Positions 42,169 to 51,019 of a stretch of 64,000 nucleotides of DNA are shown here, piece after piece. The position numbers and the translations under genes are program-made. Numbering within the stretch: position 1 is the first letter of the stretch; every line of letters begins with the position of its first letter. The notes under the pieces are model-generated. The model was not told the origin of the DNA. It worked only from the letters and a program-made list of their open reading frames with translations, and did no database searches. Source of the DNA: CAVTJL01 sp963752325 (GTDB taxonomy: Bacteria; Pseudomonadota; Alphaproteobacteria; Geminicoccales; Geminicoccaceae); assembly GCA_963752325.1 (NCBI GenBank), contig CAVVXU010000007.1, forward strand, positions 62,001 through 126,000, written 5' to 3'.

Positions 42169-43593
42169 CTACCTGCCGGTCAAGACCCGTTGAACAAGCT
42201 CACGCACTGTCGGCACGAAGCCGTTGGCGTAGAACGGATCCTGCTGGAACCGGTACACATTGTGGCCGGAAAACATCAGCTGATTGTTGACCGGGTCATC
42301 CTCACCGTGAGCGATCTTCTGTAACGTCTTCTGAATACAGAAGGAACGCGGATCGGCCGAGCGACCGGTCGTATGGTCGCCGCGATCCTTCCAGTTGCTG
42401 AACAGGCAGTGACTGAGACAGCCCATGCAGTCGGCCTGATCGCGACGGATCTCCCGTGCCTTCTGGGGCGTGACGAAGATCAAGGTCCGATCGGGGGTGC
42501 GCATCGGCTGGGTGAATCCGTCGGCCATCCAGCCCCGCACGCGGGTGTGGTCGGTCTCGGAGATCCAGACGCCGTTGCCCGTGCGTCCATAGGCAAAGAA
42601 GCTCGTCCGCGCCGCCACCGGGTCCTGCTCGTCGCCGAACTCGACCTCGCGGCTCGACCGGCCAATCAGCTCGTCCAGGAAGCCGTTCTTCACAGCAGAG
42701 GAGTAGAAGCCGGTCGGGCTGAAGCGGTGCAGCAGCACGTCGCCCGGCAGTAGATCGAGCAGCCGCTTCTTCCAGCTCTCCGGTATCGGGCTCTCCTGGG
42801 TCAGGAGCGGCCTCGTCCCGAACTGGAACGCGATCGGCCCCAGCTCCTTGTTGCCGATCCAGTCGCGCCAGTCACTGAGATGCCAGACGCCGCCGGCCAT
42901 GACGATCGGCACCTCTCCGAGGCCCGCCGATCGCATCAGCTTCCTCAGCTCGAAGACCCGAGGGAAGGGGGGCTCGGGATGCTCGGGATCCTCGCTGTTG
43001 GAGAGCCCGTTGTGCCCGCCAGCGCGCCAGGGATCCTCGTAGACGACGGCGCCCAGCCAATCCTGGAACTTCGAGTAGGCTCGTTTCCAGAGGGCATTGA
43101 AGGCGCGCCCGGAGGAGACGATGGGATAGTAATGCACCCCATAGCGTGCGCAGATCTCGGCCAGCCGATAGGGCATGCCGGCGCCGCAGGTGACCCCGTG
43201 GATCAGGCCTTTGGCGCCTTCCAGCACGCCGTGCAGGACGCGCTCGCAGCCGGCCATCTCCCAGAGCACGTTCATATGGATGCGGCCCTCGCCCTGCCGC
43301 GTCTCATGGGCGAGCCGGGCCTGCGAGATCGCCGCCCTGATCGAGTAGTCGATCAGCTCCTCGTGCCGCTCGACGCGATCGCGTCCGCGGAAGACAAGCG
43401 GCACGTACTCACCATTGTCGTCGAGAAGGTCGGCATTGACGCCCGAGAAGGTCCCGATACCTCCCGCGGCCGCCCAGGCACCGCTCGAGCGACCGTTGCT
43501 CACGGCTACGCCCTTGCCGCCCTCGACCAGCGGCCAGACCTCGCAACCGGACAGCACGAGGGGCTGGACACAGTTCATCATATACTCTCCCAC
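42169..43593 (-). CDS. Nitronate monooxygenase-like flavoprotein with C-terminal cysteine cluster
   Basis: This is a 474-residue TIM-barrel FMN protein of the 2-nitropropane dioxygenase/nitronate monooxygenase superfamily. Landmarks are GGIGTFSGVNADLL near the N-terminus, HGVTCGAGMPYRLAEICARY, AVVYEDPWRAGGHNG with the barrel His and glycines, and VPIVMAGGVWHLSDWRDWIG for FMN phosphate binding. The C-terminal extension contains CMGCLSHC (C389, C392, C396), not part of the basic nitronate monooxygenase fold and possibly metal-binding. The start is GTG at 43593, or ATG at 43581 or 43578. It is separated from pnp by about 108 bp. True substrate unknown. Confidence 0.85.
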   Translation of the reverse strand: MGEYMMNCVQPLVLSGCEVWPLVEGGKGVAVSNGRSSGAWAAAGGIGTFSGVNADLLDDNGEYVPLVFRGRDRVERHEELIDYSIRAAISQARLAHETRQGEGRIHMNVLWEMAGCERVLHGVLEGAKGLIHGVTCGAGMPYRLAEICARYGVHYYPIVSSGRAFNALWKRAYSKFQDWLGAVVYEDPWRAGGHNGLSNSEDPEHPEPPFPRVFELRKLMRSAGLGEVPIVMAGGVWHLSDWRDWIGNKELGPIAFQFGTRPLLTQESPIPESWKKRLLDLLPGDVLLHRFSPTGFYSSAVKNGFLDELIGRSSREVEFGDEQDPVAARTSFFAYGRTGNGVWISETDHTRVRGWMADGFTQPMRTPDRTLIFVTPQKAREIRRDQADCMGCLSHCLFSNWKDRGDHTTGRSADPRSFCIQKTLQKIAHGEDDPVNNQLMFSGHNVYRFQQDPFYANGFVPTVRELVQRVLTGR

Positions 43594-43700
43594 CCTCGTT
43601 GACGGCTGGGCCCCGGACCGTTCGTCACGGATCCGCCGCCTCGGCCGGCCTGAAACGAGGCCGGCCTATGCCCGGCGGCCGATGCCCAGCCCTCAAGGGA

Positions 43701-45900
43701 TCAGCGATCCGAGTCGGCCCGAAACCGCCGCCGCCCGCCGTCACCGCGCGGCGGCGCATCGCCACGCGGAGGCATATCCCCGCGCGGCGGACGCGGCTGG
43801 ACGGCCAACTCCTCGCCCGTCTCCTGGTCGACCGCCCGCATCGACAGCTTGATCTTCCCGCGATCGTCGACGGCCAGAACCTTGACCTTGACGGTATCCC
43901 CTTCGTTGATGACGTCCGTCACCTTGTTCACGCGCTCGTTGGCGAGCTCGCTGATATGGCAGAGGCCATCCTGACTACCCAGAAAGTTAATGAATGCGCC
44001 GAAATCTACAACCCTCACGACCTTGCCATTGTAGATGGCGCCGACCTCGGCTGTCGCCGTGAGCCCGCGGATCCAGTCGATGGCACGCTGGGAGGCCGCC
44101 TGATCGGCCGAGGCGACCTTGACCGTGCCGTCGTCGCTGATGTCGACCTTGGTTCCGGTGGTCTCGGTGATCTCGCGGATGACCTTGCCGCCTGGGCCGA
44201 TGACGGCACCGATCTTGTCCTGAGGGATCGAGATGGTGGTGACACGTGGCACCGTGTCGCGCAGCTCGGGCCGCGCGATTCCCAGCGCCTTGGCCATCTC
44301 GCCTAGGATGTGCATGCGTCCGTCCTGCGCCTGGGCCAGGGCGACGCGCATGATCTCCTCGGTGATGCCGGCGATCTTGATGTCCATCTGCAGGGAGGTC
44401 ACGCCCGCCTCGGTGCCGGCGACCTTGAAGTCCATGTCGCCCAGATGGTCCTCGTCGCCCAGGATGTCGGAGAGGACAGCGAAGCGCTCACCCTCCTTGA
44501 TCAGTCCCATGGCGATGCCGGCCACGGGCCTGATGAGGGGCACGCCCGCATCCATCATCGCCAACGAGGCGCCGCACACCGTGGCCATGGACGAGCTGCC
44601 GTTGCTCTCCGTGATCTCGGAGACGACGCGGATCGTGTAGGGGAACTGCTCCTTGGGCGGGAGCAGCGGGTGCGTGGCGCGCCAAGCGAGCTTGCCGTGG
44701 CCGATCTCGCGCCGGCCCGGTGACCCCATGCGCCCCGCCTCACCCACGGAGTAGGGCGGAAAGTTGTAGTGCAGCATGTAGTGCTCGCGGATGTCGCCGC
44801 CGAGCGAGTTCGATCACCTGCTCGTCCTGGCCGGTGCCCAGCGTGGCCACGACCAGAGCCTGCGTCTCGCCTCGCGTGAAGAGCGCGCTGCCGTGCACGC
44901 GGGGCAGAACGCCGACAGACGCCGTGATCGGACGGACCGTCTTGGTGTCGCGCCCATCGATGCGCTGCCCGTTGTCGAGGATCTGGCCGCGCACGATCTC
45001 CTGCTCGAGATGCTTGAACTCGCCGGCGACCGTCTGCGTGATCTCGGGCTTGTCGGCCGCCAGCTTCTCGATCGCCTGGGCGCGTACCGCCGCCACCTTC
45101 TCGAGCCGGGCCTGCTTCACGGGCTCCTCGTAGGCCCGGCGCAGCTCGGCCTCGTAGCCCTGCTTGAGGGTGCGATAGACCTCGCTGTTGTCCACGGTAG
45201 CGAGCTGCCACGGCTCCTTGGCGCAGCTCTGCGCCAGATCGATGATGAGATCGATCACCGGCTGGAACTGCTGCTGGCCGAACATCACGGCCGCCAGCAT
45301 GGTCTGCTCGGGCAGCTCCTTGGCTTCCAACTCGACCATCATCACCGCGTCGCGCGTGCCCGCGACGACGAGATCGAGGGAGCTCTCCTTGAGCTGATCG
45401 AGCGTCGGGCAGAGGATGAACTGGCCGTTCTTGTAGCCGACCCGTGCCGCGCCGATCGGGCCGAGGAAGGGAATGCCGCTCACCGTCAGCGCCGCCGAGG
45501 CGCCGATCATCGCGACGATGTCCGGATCGGTCTCGCCATCGTGGGCCAGCACGGTCGCCACGACCTGCGTCTCGTTCCTGAAGCCTTGTGGGAAGAGCGG
45601 TCGGATCGGACGATCGATCAGGCGCGAGGTCAACGTCTCCTTCTCGGCAGGACGGCCCTCACGCTTGAAGAAGCCACCGGGGATCTTGCCGGCGGCAAAC
45701 GTCTTTTCCTGGTAGTTCACCGTAAGCGGGAAGAAGTCCTGCCCCGGCCTGACGCTTCTGTTCGCGACCGCCGTGCACAGCACCACGGTCTCTCCCAACG
45801 ACGCGAGAACCGCCCCGTCCGCCTGTCTGGCGATGCGCCCGGACTCAAGGACGAGGGGCCTGCCGGCCCACCTCATCTCCTTGCGCGTGATCGTAAACAT
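43701..45900 (-). CDS. pnp: Polynucleotide phosphorylase (one frameshift)
   Basis: PNPase degrades RNA 3' to 5' by phosphorolysis. Two RNase PH-like cores are present: N-terminal ETVVLCTAVANRSVRPGQDF to AALTVSGIPFLGP, and C-terminal RVHGSALFTRGETQAL to FAVLSDILGDEDHLGDMDFK. The KH domain has VIGPGGKVIREITE and the S1 domain VVRVVDFGAFINFLGSQDGL. One extra base near 44807 (GAACTCGCTCGG) breaks the frame. Removing it reads EQVIELLGGDIREHYMLHYN, a family match, and gives 732 residues. The C-terminal tail repeats PPRGD. It follows rpsO across a hairpin-bearing spacer. Confidence 0.93.
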
Positions 45901-45920
45901 TCATTCTTGCCTTTCATGTG

Positions 45921-45966
45921 CCTGCGCCGCGACCGCCGGCAGCTTTCCGGGCGCGGCGGGCGCAGG
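45921..45966 (-). promoter_or_regulatory. Hairpin in the rpsO-pnp spacer (probable pnp leader control element)
   Basis: The spacer folds into CCTGC/GCAGG, GCCGCG/CGCGGC with a 4-nt bulge, and an inner CCGG/CCGG with a 7-nt loop, about 15 bp in all. It sits 21-66 bp before the pnp start. In Escherichia coli the equivalent place carries an RNase III-cut hairpin used for PNPase autoregulation; that role here is inference. Confidence 0.5.
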
Positions 45967-46007
45967 ACCCGGCCTGGCGGCGGCCTCGAAAGCTCGGCTG
46001 GACGATC

Positions 46008-46277
46008 TCAGCGCCGGAGCCCAAGCCGCTCGATGACCTGCTGATACCGGCCGTCGTTGCTGCGTCGCAGGTAGTCGAGGAGGCGGCGGCGCTGACCGAC
46101 CATCATCAGCAGGCCTCGCCGGCTCGCAAAGTCCTTCTGGTGAGCCTTCAGATGCTCCGTCAGCGTGGTGATCCGCTCGGAGAGAATGGCCACCTGCACC
46201 TCGGGGGAGCCCGTATCACCCTCATGGGTGGCGAACTCCTTGATCAAGGACTGCTTCCGCTCTGCGGTAATCGACAT
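46008..46277 (-). CDS. rpsO: Ribosomal protein uS15
   Basis: This 89-residue small-subunit protein binds the central domain of 16S rRNA. The sequence SITAERKQSLIKEFATHEGD, RITTLTEHLKAHQKDFASRR and GLLMMVGQRRRLLDYLRRSN is a full family match. ATG at 46277 is preceded by GGGAGTAAAAAT. It lies 7 bp downstream of truB and upstream of pnp, the classic infB-rbfA-truB-rpsO-pnp order. uS15 often represses its own translation through its mRNA; no clear pseudoknot is identified here by eye. Confidence 0.97.
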   Translation of the reverse strand: MSITAERKQSLIKEFATHEGDTGSPEVQVAILSERITTLTEHLKAHQKDFASRRGLLMMVGQRRRLLDYLRRSNDGRYQQVIERLGLRR

Positions 46278-46284
46278 CGAATTT

Positions 46285-47235
46285 TTACTCCCAAGCCCGG
46301 GCGGTCATGCCGCCCCCGAGGTTGAACACCCGCACCGGGCTGAGCTCCGCACCGTCGAGGCGGGCGAGGGCGACAAGCTCGCCCCCTCGCGTGACCTTGA
46401 CGGTGGTGCCGTCCACCGGCTCCACCACGAACAGCCGTGGGGAGACGTGAATGGACCGGCCTGCACGAAGCCGCAGCGCTTGCGGCTCGGTGACGGCGAG
46501 CGCCGGGATGCCGGCCAGCGCCGTCGACACCGAGATCAGGACCTGGGGCAGCGCATCATCGCTGACCAGCTGCTCCAGGGCATCCAATGAGATCGCCCGA
46601 TCGGCGATGAACGATCCGACCGAGGTACGGCGGAGCGCCGCCACATGGGCGAAGCAGCCGAGCTGCTCGCCGAGGTCCCTGGCCAAAGCGCGGACGTAGG
46701 CGCCCTTGCCGCAGGCCATCTCGAAATCGGCGTGATCCGCATCCGGTCGGTCCACCATGGCCAAGCGGTCGATCCGGACGAGTCTCGGCTCGAGCTCGAC
46801 CTCCTCGCCGCGGCGGGCGATGTCGTAGGCCCGCTCGCCCTGCACCTTGATGGCCGCGTAGCGCGGAGGCCGCTGCTCGATCTCGCCGACAAAGCCGGCG
46901 AGGGCCGCGTGGATCTCCGCATCGCCGGGCCGCCGATCGCTCGTCGCGGTCGGCCGGCCCTCCGCATCGTCGGTATCGCGGGCCTCTCCGAACCTCACCC
47001 GAAAGCGGTAGGTCTTGGGAGCGTCCATGACATAGGCGACCGTCTTGGTCGCCTCGCCCAGGGCCAACGGAAGAACGCCCGTGGCCAGAGGATCCAGCGT
47101 GCCGCCGTGGCCGGCCTTTTGCGCCTGGGTCAGGTGCTTCACCCGCGTCACCACCTGCGTCGAGGTCATGCCTGCGGGCTTGTCGATCGCGAGCCAGCCG
47201 TGAATCGGCACGCCATTAGCCCTGCGTCGTGCCAT
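46285..47235 (-). CDS. truB: tRNA pseudouridine(55) synthase TruB
   Basis: TruB makes pseudouridine 55 in the T loop of tRNAs. The catalytic block KAGHGGTLDPLATGVLPLAL contains the active-site Asp. KPAGMTSTQVVTRVKHL is the substrate-binding start and RFRVRFGEARDTDDAEGRPT is a second family block. The C-terminal PUA-like part includes ALAVTEPQALRLRAGRSI. With 316 residues the length is normal. ATG at 47235 overlaps the 3' end of rbfA by 20 bp, consistent with coupled translation. Confidence 0.97.
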   Translation of the reverse strand: MARRRANGVPIHGWLAIDKPAGMTSTQVVTRVKHLTQAQKAGHGGTLDPLATGVLPLALGEATKTVAYVMDAPKTYRFRVRFGEARDTDDAEGRPTATSDRRPGDAEIHAALAGFVGEIEQRPPRYAAIKVQGERAYDIARRGEEVELEPRLVRIDRLAMVDRPDADHADFEMACGKGAYVRALARDLGEQLGCFAHVAALRRTSVGSFIADRAISLDALEQLVSDDALPQVLISVSTALAGIPALAVTEPQALRLRAGRSIHVSPRLFVVEPVDGTTVKVTRGGELVALARLDGAELSPVRVFNLGGGMTARAWE

Positions 47236-47638
47236 CCCCGTCCTCGGTCGCGCGCTCGCTGTTGATTGCCTGGTGCTCCTGGTCGATCAGGCGGGCCATA
47301 CGATGGGCCTCGCCGAAGGTGTCGTCGGCCACGAACTCCAGCCGCGGCGCAAACTTGAGATGCATGCGCCGCGCGAGACGGCCGCCCAGCCAGGAACCCG
47401 CATGGTCGAGCGCCGTGCGAGTCTCGTCGCTCAGGCTGCCGCCGAGCTCGGTGGCGAAGACCGTCGCCTGGCGGAGATCGCGGCTCACGCGAACCTCGGC
47501 GACGGTGACGGTCGCACCGTCCACCGGCAGGCCGTGCACCTCACCCCGCATCAGATCGGCGGCGATCAAGTGGCGCATCTCCTCGGCCACCCTGAGCTGC
47601 CGCTGCGACGGCTCGCCGCCGCCGTGGCCACGTACCAT
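47216..47638 (-). CDS. rbfA: 30S ribosome-binding factor RbfA
   Basis: This is a 140-residue KH-like protein that helps mature the 16S rRNA 5' end on the small subunit. The core is QRQLRVAEEMRHLIAADLMR, VTVAEVRVSRDLRQATVFAT and RMHLKFAPRLEFVADDTFGE. ATG at 47638 gives the normal start; a longer frame to 47818 would overlap infB and lacks homology. It lies between infB and truB in the standard operon. Confidence 0.95.
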   Translation of the reverse strand: MVRGHGGGEPSQRQLRVAEEMRHLIAADLMRGEVHGLPVDGATVTVAEVRVSRDLRQATVFATELGGSLSDETRTALDHAGSWLGGRLARRMHLKFAPRLEFVADDTFGEAHRMARLIDQEHQAINSERATEDGDGTTQG

Positions 47639-47699
47639 AGTCGACCTCGTGCCTCGAACAGAGGGTCCAAGGGTCGCCGCACGATGCCCGTTGCCGGGC

Positions 47700-50366
47700 T
47701 CAGAGCGTGCGCGCGACCTCCTCGACCTCATAGACCTCGATGACGTCGCTCTGACGGATGTCGTTGTAGCCCTCGATCGACATGCCGCACTCAAAGCCCT
47801 CGCGGACCTCGCGCACATCGTCCTTGAAGCGCTTCAGCGAGCCCAAGGCCCCGTCATAGACGACCACATTGTCGCGCAGCAGGCGGGCGCGCCCGCCCCG
47901 CTTGATGAGCCCGTCGACCACCCGACAGCCGGCAATCTTCCCGATCTTCGTGATGTTGAACACCTCGCGGATCTCGGCATGGCCGAGCACGGTCTCCCTC
48001 GACTCCGGTGCCAGCATGCCCGAGAGCAGGCCCTTCATCTCATCCAGCAGCTCGTAGATGATCGAGTAGTACCGGATGTCGATGCTCTCGCGCTTCGCCA
48101 TGTCGCGCGCCTGGACGTTGGCGCGGACATTGAAGCCGACCACGATCGCGCGGGAAGCCGTGGCGAGCGTGACGTCGCTCTCGGTGATGGCGCCGACGCC
48201 CCCGTGCAGGATCCGCACGCTGACCTCGTCGGTATTCAGCCGCTCGAGCCCGGCGGTGATGGCCTCGAGCGACCCGTGCACGTCGGACTTGACGACCAAG
48301 GGCAGCTCGCTGGTGGCACCGCTCTTGAGCTGGCTGAACATCTCCTCGAGCGAGCCCTTGGCGCCGCTCGCGGCGGCCGCCTGCTGCGTGCGACGCATCC
48401 GCTGGCGGTATTCGGCGATGTCCCGAGCCTGGCGCTCGCTCTCGACCACCTGAAGCCTGTCGCCGGCGTCGGGGACGCTGTCGAGGCCGAGGATCTCGGC
48501 CGGCATCGACGGCCCCGCCGCCTCGACGTTCTGGCCTTGGTCGTTGACCAGCGCGCGCGCCCGACCCCAGTGGGCACCGGCGATCACGATGTCGCCGACC
48601 TTGAGCGTGCCGTTCTGGACGAGCACCGTCGCCACGACGCCGCGACCCCGATCGAGCTTGGCCTCGATGATGGTGCCCTGCGCAGGACGGTTGGGATTGG
48701 CCTTGAGATCGAGCAGCTCGGCCTGGAGCTGGATGGCCTCGATGAGCTTGTCGAGACCGGTCTTCTGCGTGGCGCTCACCGGGATGGCCTGCACCTCGCC
48801 ACCGAACTCCTCGATGACGACCTCGTGGCTCAAGAGCTCCGTCTTGACGCGCTCGGGATTGGCCTCGGGCTTGTCGATCTTGTTGATGGCGACAATGATC
48901 GGCACATCGGCGGCCTTGGCGTGGCGGATGGCCTCGATGGTCTGAGGCATGACGCCATCGTCCGCGGCGACGACCAGGATGACGATGTCGGTCACCGAGG
49001 CACCGCGCGCACGCATCGCCGTGAAGGCGGCATGGCCCGGCGTGTCGATGAACGAGACCGGGACGCCTTGGCCCGTGTCGACCTGATAGGCACCAATATG
49101 CTGGGTGATCCCGCCCGCCTCGCCGGCGACGACGTTGGTCCGGCGCAGCGCGTCGAGCAGCGACGTCTTGCCATGGTCGACATGACCCATGACCGTGACG
49201 ATCGGCGGCCGGGCGACGAGATCCTCGGGCCGATCCTCGAGGCCCTCGATGCCTTCCTCGACGTCCGCCTCGCTGACACGCTTCACACTGTGGCCGAACT
49301 CGGTGATGACGATCTCCGCTGTATCGGCATCGATGACCTGATTCACGGTCGCCATGATGCCGTTCTTCATGAGGGCCTTGATCACCTCGGCGCCGCGCAC
49401 CGCCATGCGCGCCGAGAGCTCCTGAACGGTGATGGTCTCGGGCAGGACGACCTCGCGGGTCACCGACTCGGGCGCTGCAAGCTGCTGGCGGCGCTCGCGC
49501 TCGCGATGGCGTCGCATGGCAGCGAGGCTCGGGACGCGAACCTCCTCCTCGTCCTCGCCACCGAGGACCAGACGCGGCCGCTTGACATCGCGCTCGGTCG
49601 TCTTGCGTAGCGGCGAGGGACGCTTCTCGGTCTTGCCGGGACCACGCGCCTTACCGCGACGCTCGTCCTCCTCGGCCTCCGCCTCAGCTCGCGTGCCTTT
49701 CGCCGGGCGCCGCGTCTCCGTGGCACGAGGCGCCTCTGCGGCGGGGGCGGCGGCCTTGCCATCCTCGCTCGGGCCCGTGACCGTGGAGCCAGCACCGTCG
49801 CGTTGCTTTCGCTCTTCGTCGGCGAGAAGACGCGCTGCCTGCTCCTCGGCACGCCGGCGCGCCTCTTCCTCGGCCTTGCGCCGGGTCTCTTCCTCGGCCT
49901 TGCGGCGCAAGGCCGCCTCTTCCTCGGACTTGCGTCGAGCGGATTCCTCCGAGGCGCGCCGCGCATTCTCCTCGGCGCGCTTACGTGCCTCCTCCTCGCC
50001 CTTGCGCGCCTCGCTCAAGGCCTTCAGGCGAACCGCCTTCTCCTCGTCGGTCAGCGGCTTCAGCACCATCGGTCGCCGACCGCCTCGAGCGGCATCCCGC
50101 GACTGTCCCGACGGTGTGGTCTGCTGACCAGGATGAGGCGCGCCCGAACCCTCAGCACCACCCGAACGGCCTTGCGGTGCCGGGCGGGTCGGAGTCGTCG
50201 AAGGCCGAGCCCTCTTGACCTCGACGGCTACCGACTTGCTCCGGCCGTGGCTGAAGCTCTGCCGGACAACGCCGCTCTCGACGGTCTTCTTGAGCTCGAT
50301 CCGCGGCCCAGAGGGGCGGGAAAGCCCTATGCGAGCATTCCTGTCCTGGCCCTTAGCGTCGCTCAT
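47700..50366 (-). CDS. infB: Translation initiation factor IF-2
   Basis: This 888-residue initiation factor brings fMet-tRNA to the 30S subunit. An N-terminal low-complexity region includes a long Glu/Arg/Ala-rich helix (about 110-195), as in other alphaproteobacteria. The IF2_N module VQELSARMAVRGAEVIKALM is next. The G domain has GHVDHGKTSLLD (G1), DTPGHAAFT (G3) and NKIDKPEANP (G4), and domain 4 shows FKDDVREVREGFECGMSIEG near the C-terminus. The reading frame is intact throughout. Its start overlaps the ylxR stop by 4 bp, and rbfA follows after 61 bp. Confidence 0.98.
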   Translation of the reverse strand: MSDAKGQDRNARIGLSRPSGPRIELKKTVESGVVRQSFSHGRSKSVAVEVKRARPSTTPTRPAPQGRSGGAEGSGAPHPGQQTTPSGQSRDAARGGRRPMVLKPLTDEEKAVRLKALSEARKGEEEARKRAEENARRASEESARRKSEEEAALRRKAEEETRRKAEEEARRRAEEQAARLLADEERKQRDGAGSTVTGPSEDGKAAAPAAEAPRATETRRPAKGTRAEAEAEEDERRGKARGPGKTEKRPSPLRKTTERDVKRPRLVLGGEDEEEVRVPSLAAMRRHRERERRQQLAAPESVTREVVLPETITVQELSARMAVRGAEVIKALMKNGIMATVNQVIDADTAEIVITEFGHSVKRVSEADVEEGIEGLEDRPEDLVARPPIVTVMGHVDHGKTSLLDALRRTNVVAGEAGGITQHIGAYQVDTGQGVPVSFIDTPGHAAFTAMRARGASVTDIVILVVAADDGVMPQTIEAIRHAKAADVPIIVAINKIDKPEANPERVKTELLSHEVVIEEFGGEVQAIPVSATQKTGLDKLIEAIQLQAELLDLKANPNRPAQGTIIEAKLDRGRGVVATVLVQNGTLKVGDIVIAGAHWGRARALVNDQGQNVEAAGPSMPAEILGLDSVPDAGDRLQVVESERQARDIAEYRQRMRRTQQAAAASGAKGSLEEMFSQLKSGATSELPLVVKSDVHGSLEAITAGLERLNTDEVSVRILHGGVGAITESDVTLATASRAIVVGFNVRANVQARDMAKRESIDIRYYSIIYELLDEMKGLLSGMLAPESRETVLGHAEIREVFNITKIGKIAGCRVVDGLIKRGGRARLLRDNVVVYDGALGSLKRFKDDVREVREGFECGMSIEGYNDIRQSDVIEVYEVEEVARTL

Positions 50367-51019
50367 GGTCCAACCTTGTCCCTTCGCGCATCCACATGAG
50401 CGGTGACCCTCTGGGCACCACCAACCTCAAGCCCTGCAAGCCGCCTGGCGTCGCGCACCAGCCGGTCGGCAAGAGCACCGGGCGCCACCGCGGCATACGT
50501 CACCTCAGGGCGCCCTACCGCTCGACCAATCTCATCGCGCCTCAGGCCGCAGACGAGGGGCAGATCGCCTGCCAGCCCCCGCAGCCGTCCGGCCTGACCC
50601 TCGGCGGCATCGGCGGCCATGACCAGCACGGCTGCCGCTTCTCGACGCAACCAGTCGACAACCTGGTCGTAGCCGACGACAAACGCACCGGCACGACGAG
50701 CCAAACCCATGGTCTCGAGACATTGTCTGCGGACCAGGGTCTCGGTCTCGTCGGCCAGCGCCGGATCGGCCACTGCCGCGGATCTGACCGCCCTCGCGAA
50801 CGTCTGCTTGGCGACCGCCCGTCTTATAACATCACGATCGGCTTTGAGCCAGACGCCGCGTCCGGGCAATCGCTCGGCAACGTCGGGTACCACGCGCCCA
50901 CCGGGCGCCACGACGAAGCGCACGAATCCAGCACGGGATCCAACCTCGCCGGTCAGGCCGCATCGCCGCTGCCTGCCGACCATCCAGTCCTTTTCCTCGA
51001 CCAGGATCTCGCTGCTCAC
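50363..51019 (-). CDS. ylxR: YlxR (DUF448)-L7Ae-like RNA-binding protein
   Basis: This 218-residue protein joins two RNA-binding modules. The N-terminal DUF448/YlxR domain has RRCGLTGEVGSRAGFVRFVV and LPGRGVWLKADRDVIRRAVA. The C-terminal L7Ae/S12e-like domain (about 95-190) has LETMGLARRAGAFVVGYDQV and LVMAADAAEGQAGRLRGLAG. It overlaps nusA and infB by 4 bp each, in the usual nusA-ylxR-infB order. The two-domain form is common in alphaproteobacteria. YlxR has been reported to influence RNase P or transcription in other bacteria; no role is shown here. Confidence 0.92.
   Translation of the reverse strand: MSSEILVEEKDWMVGRQRRCGLTGEVGSRAGFVRFVVAPGGRVVPDVAERLPGRGVWLKADRDVIRRAVAKQTFARAVRSAAVADPALADETETLVRRQCLETMGLARRAGAFVVGYDQVVDWLRREAAAVLVMAADAAEGQAGRLRGLAGDLPLVCGLRRDEIGRAVGRPEVTYAAVAPGALADRLVRDARRLAGLEVGGAQRVTAHVDARRDKVGP

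Noticed and set aside
47229..49610. Long plus-strand open frame (793 codons) opposite rbfA and infB
   Set aside because: infB and rbfA are certain; the antisense frame carries no recognisable protein.
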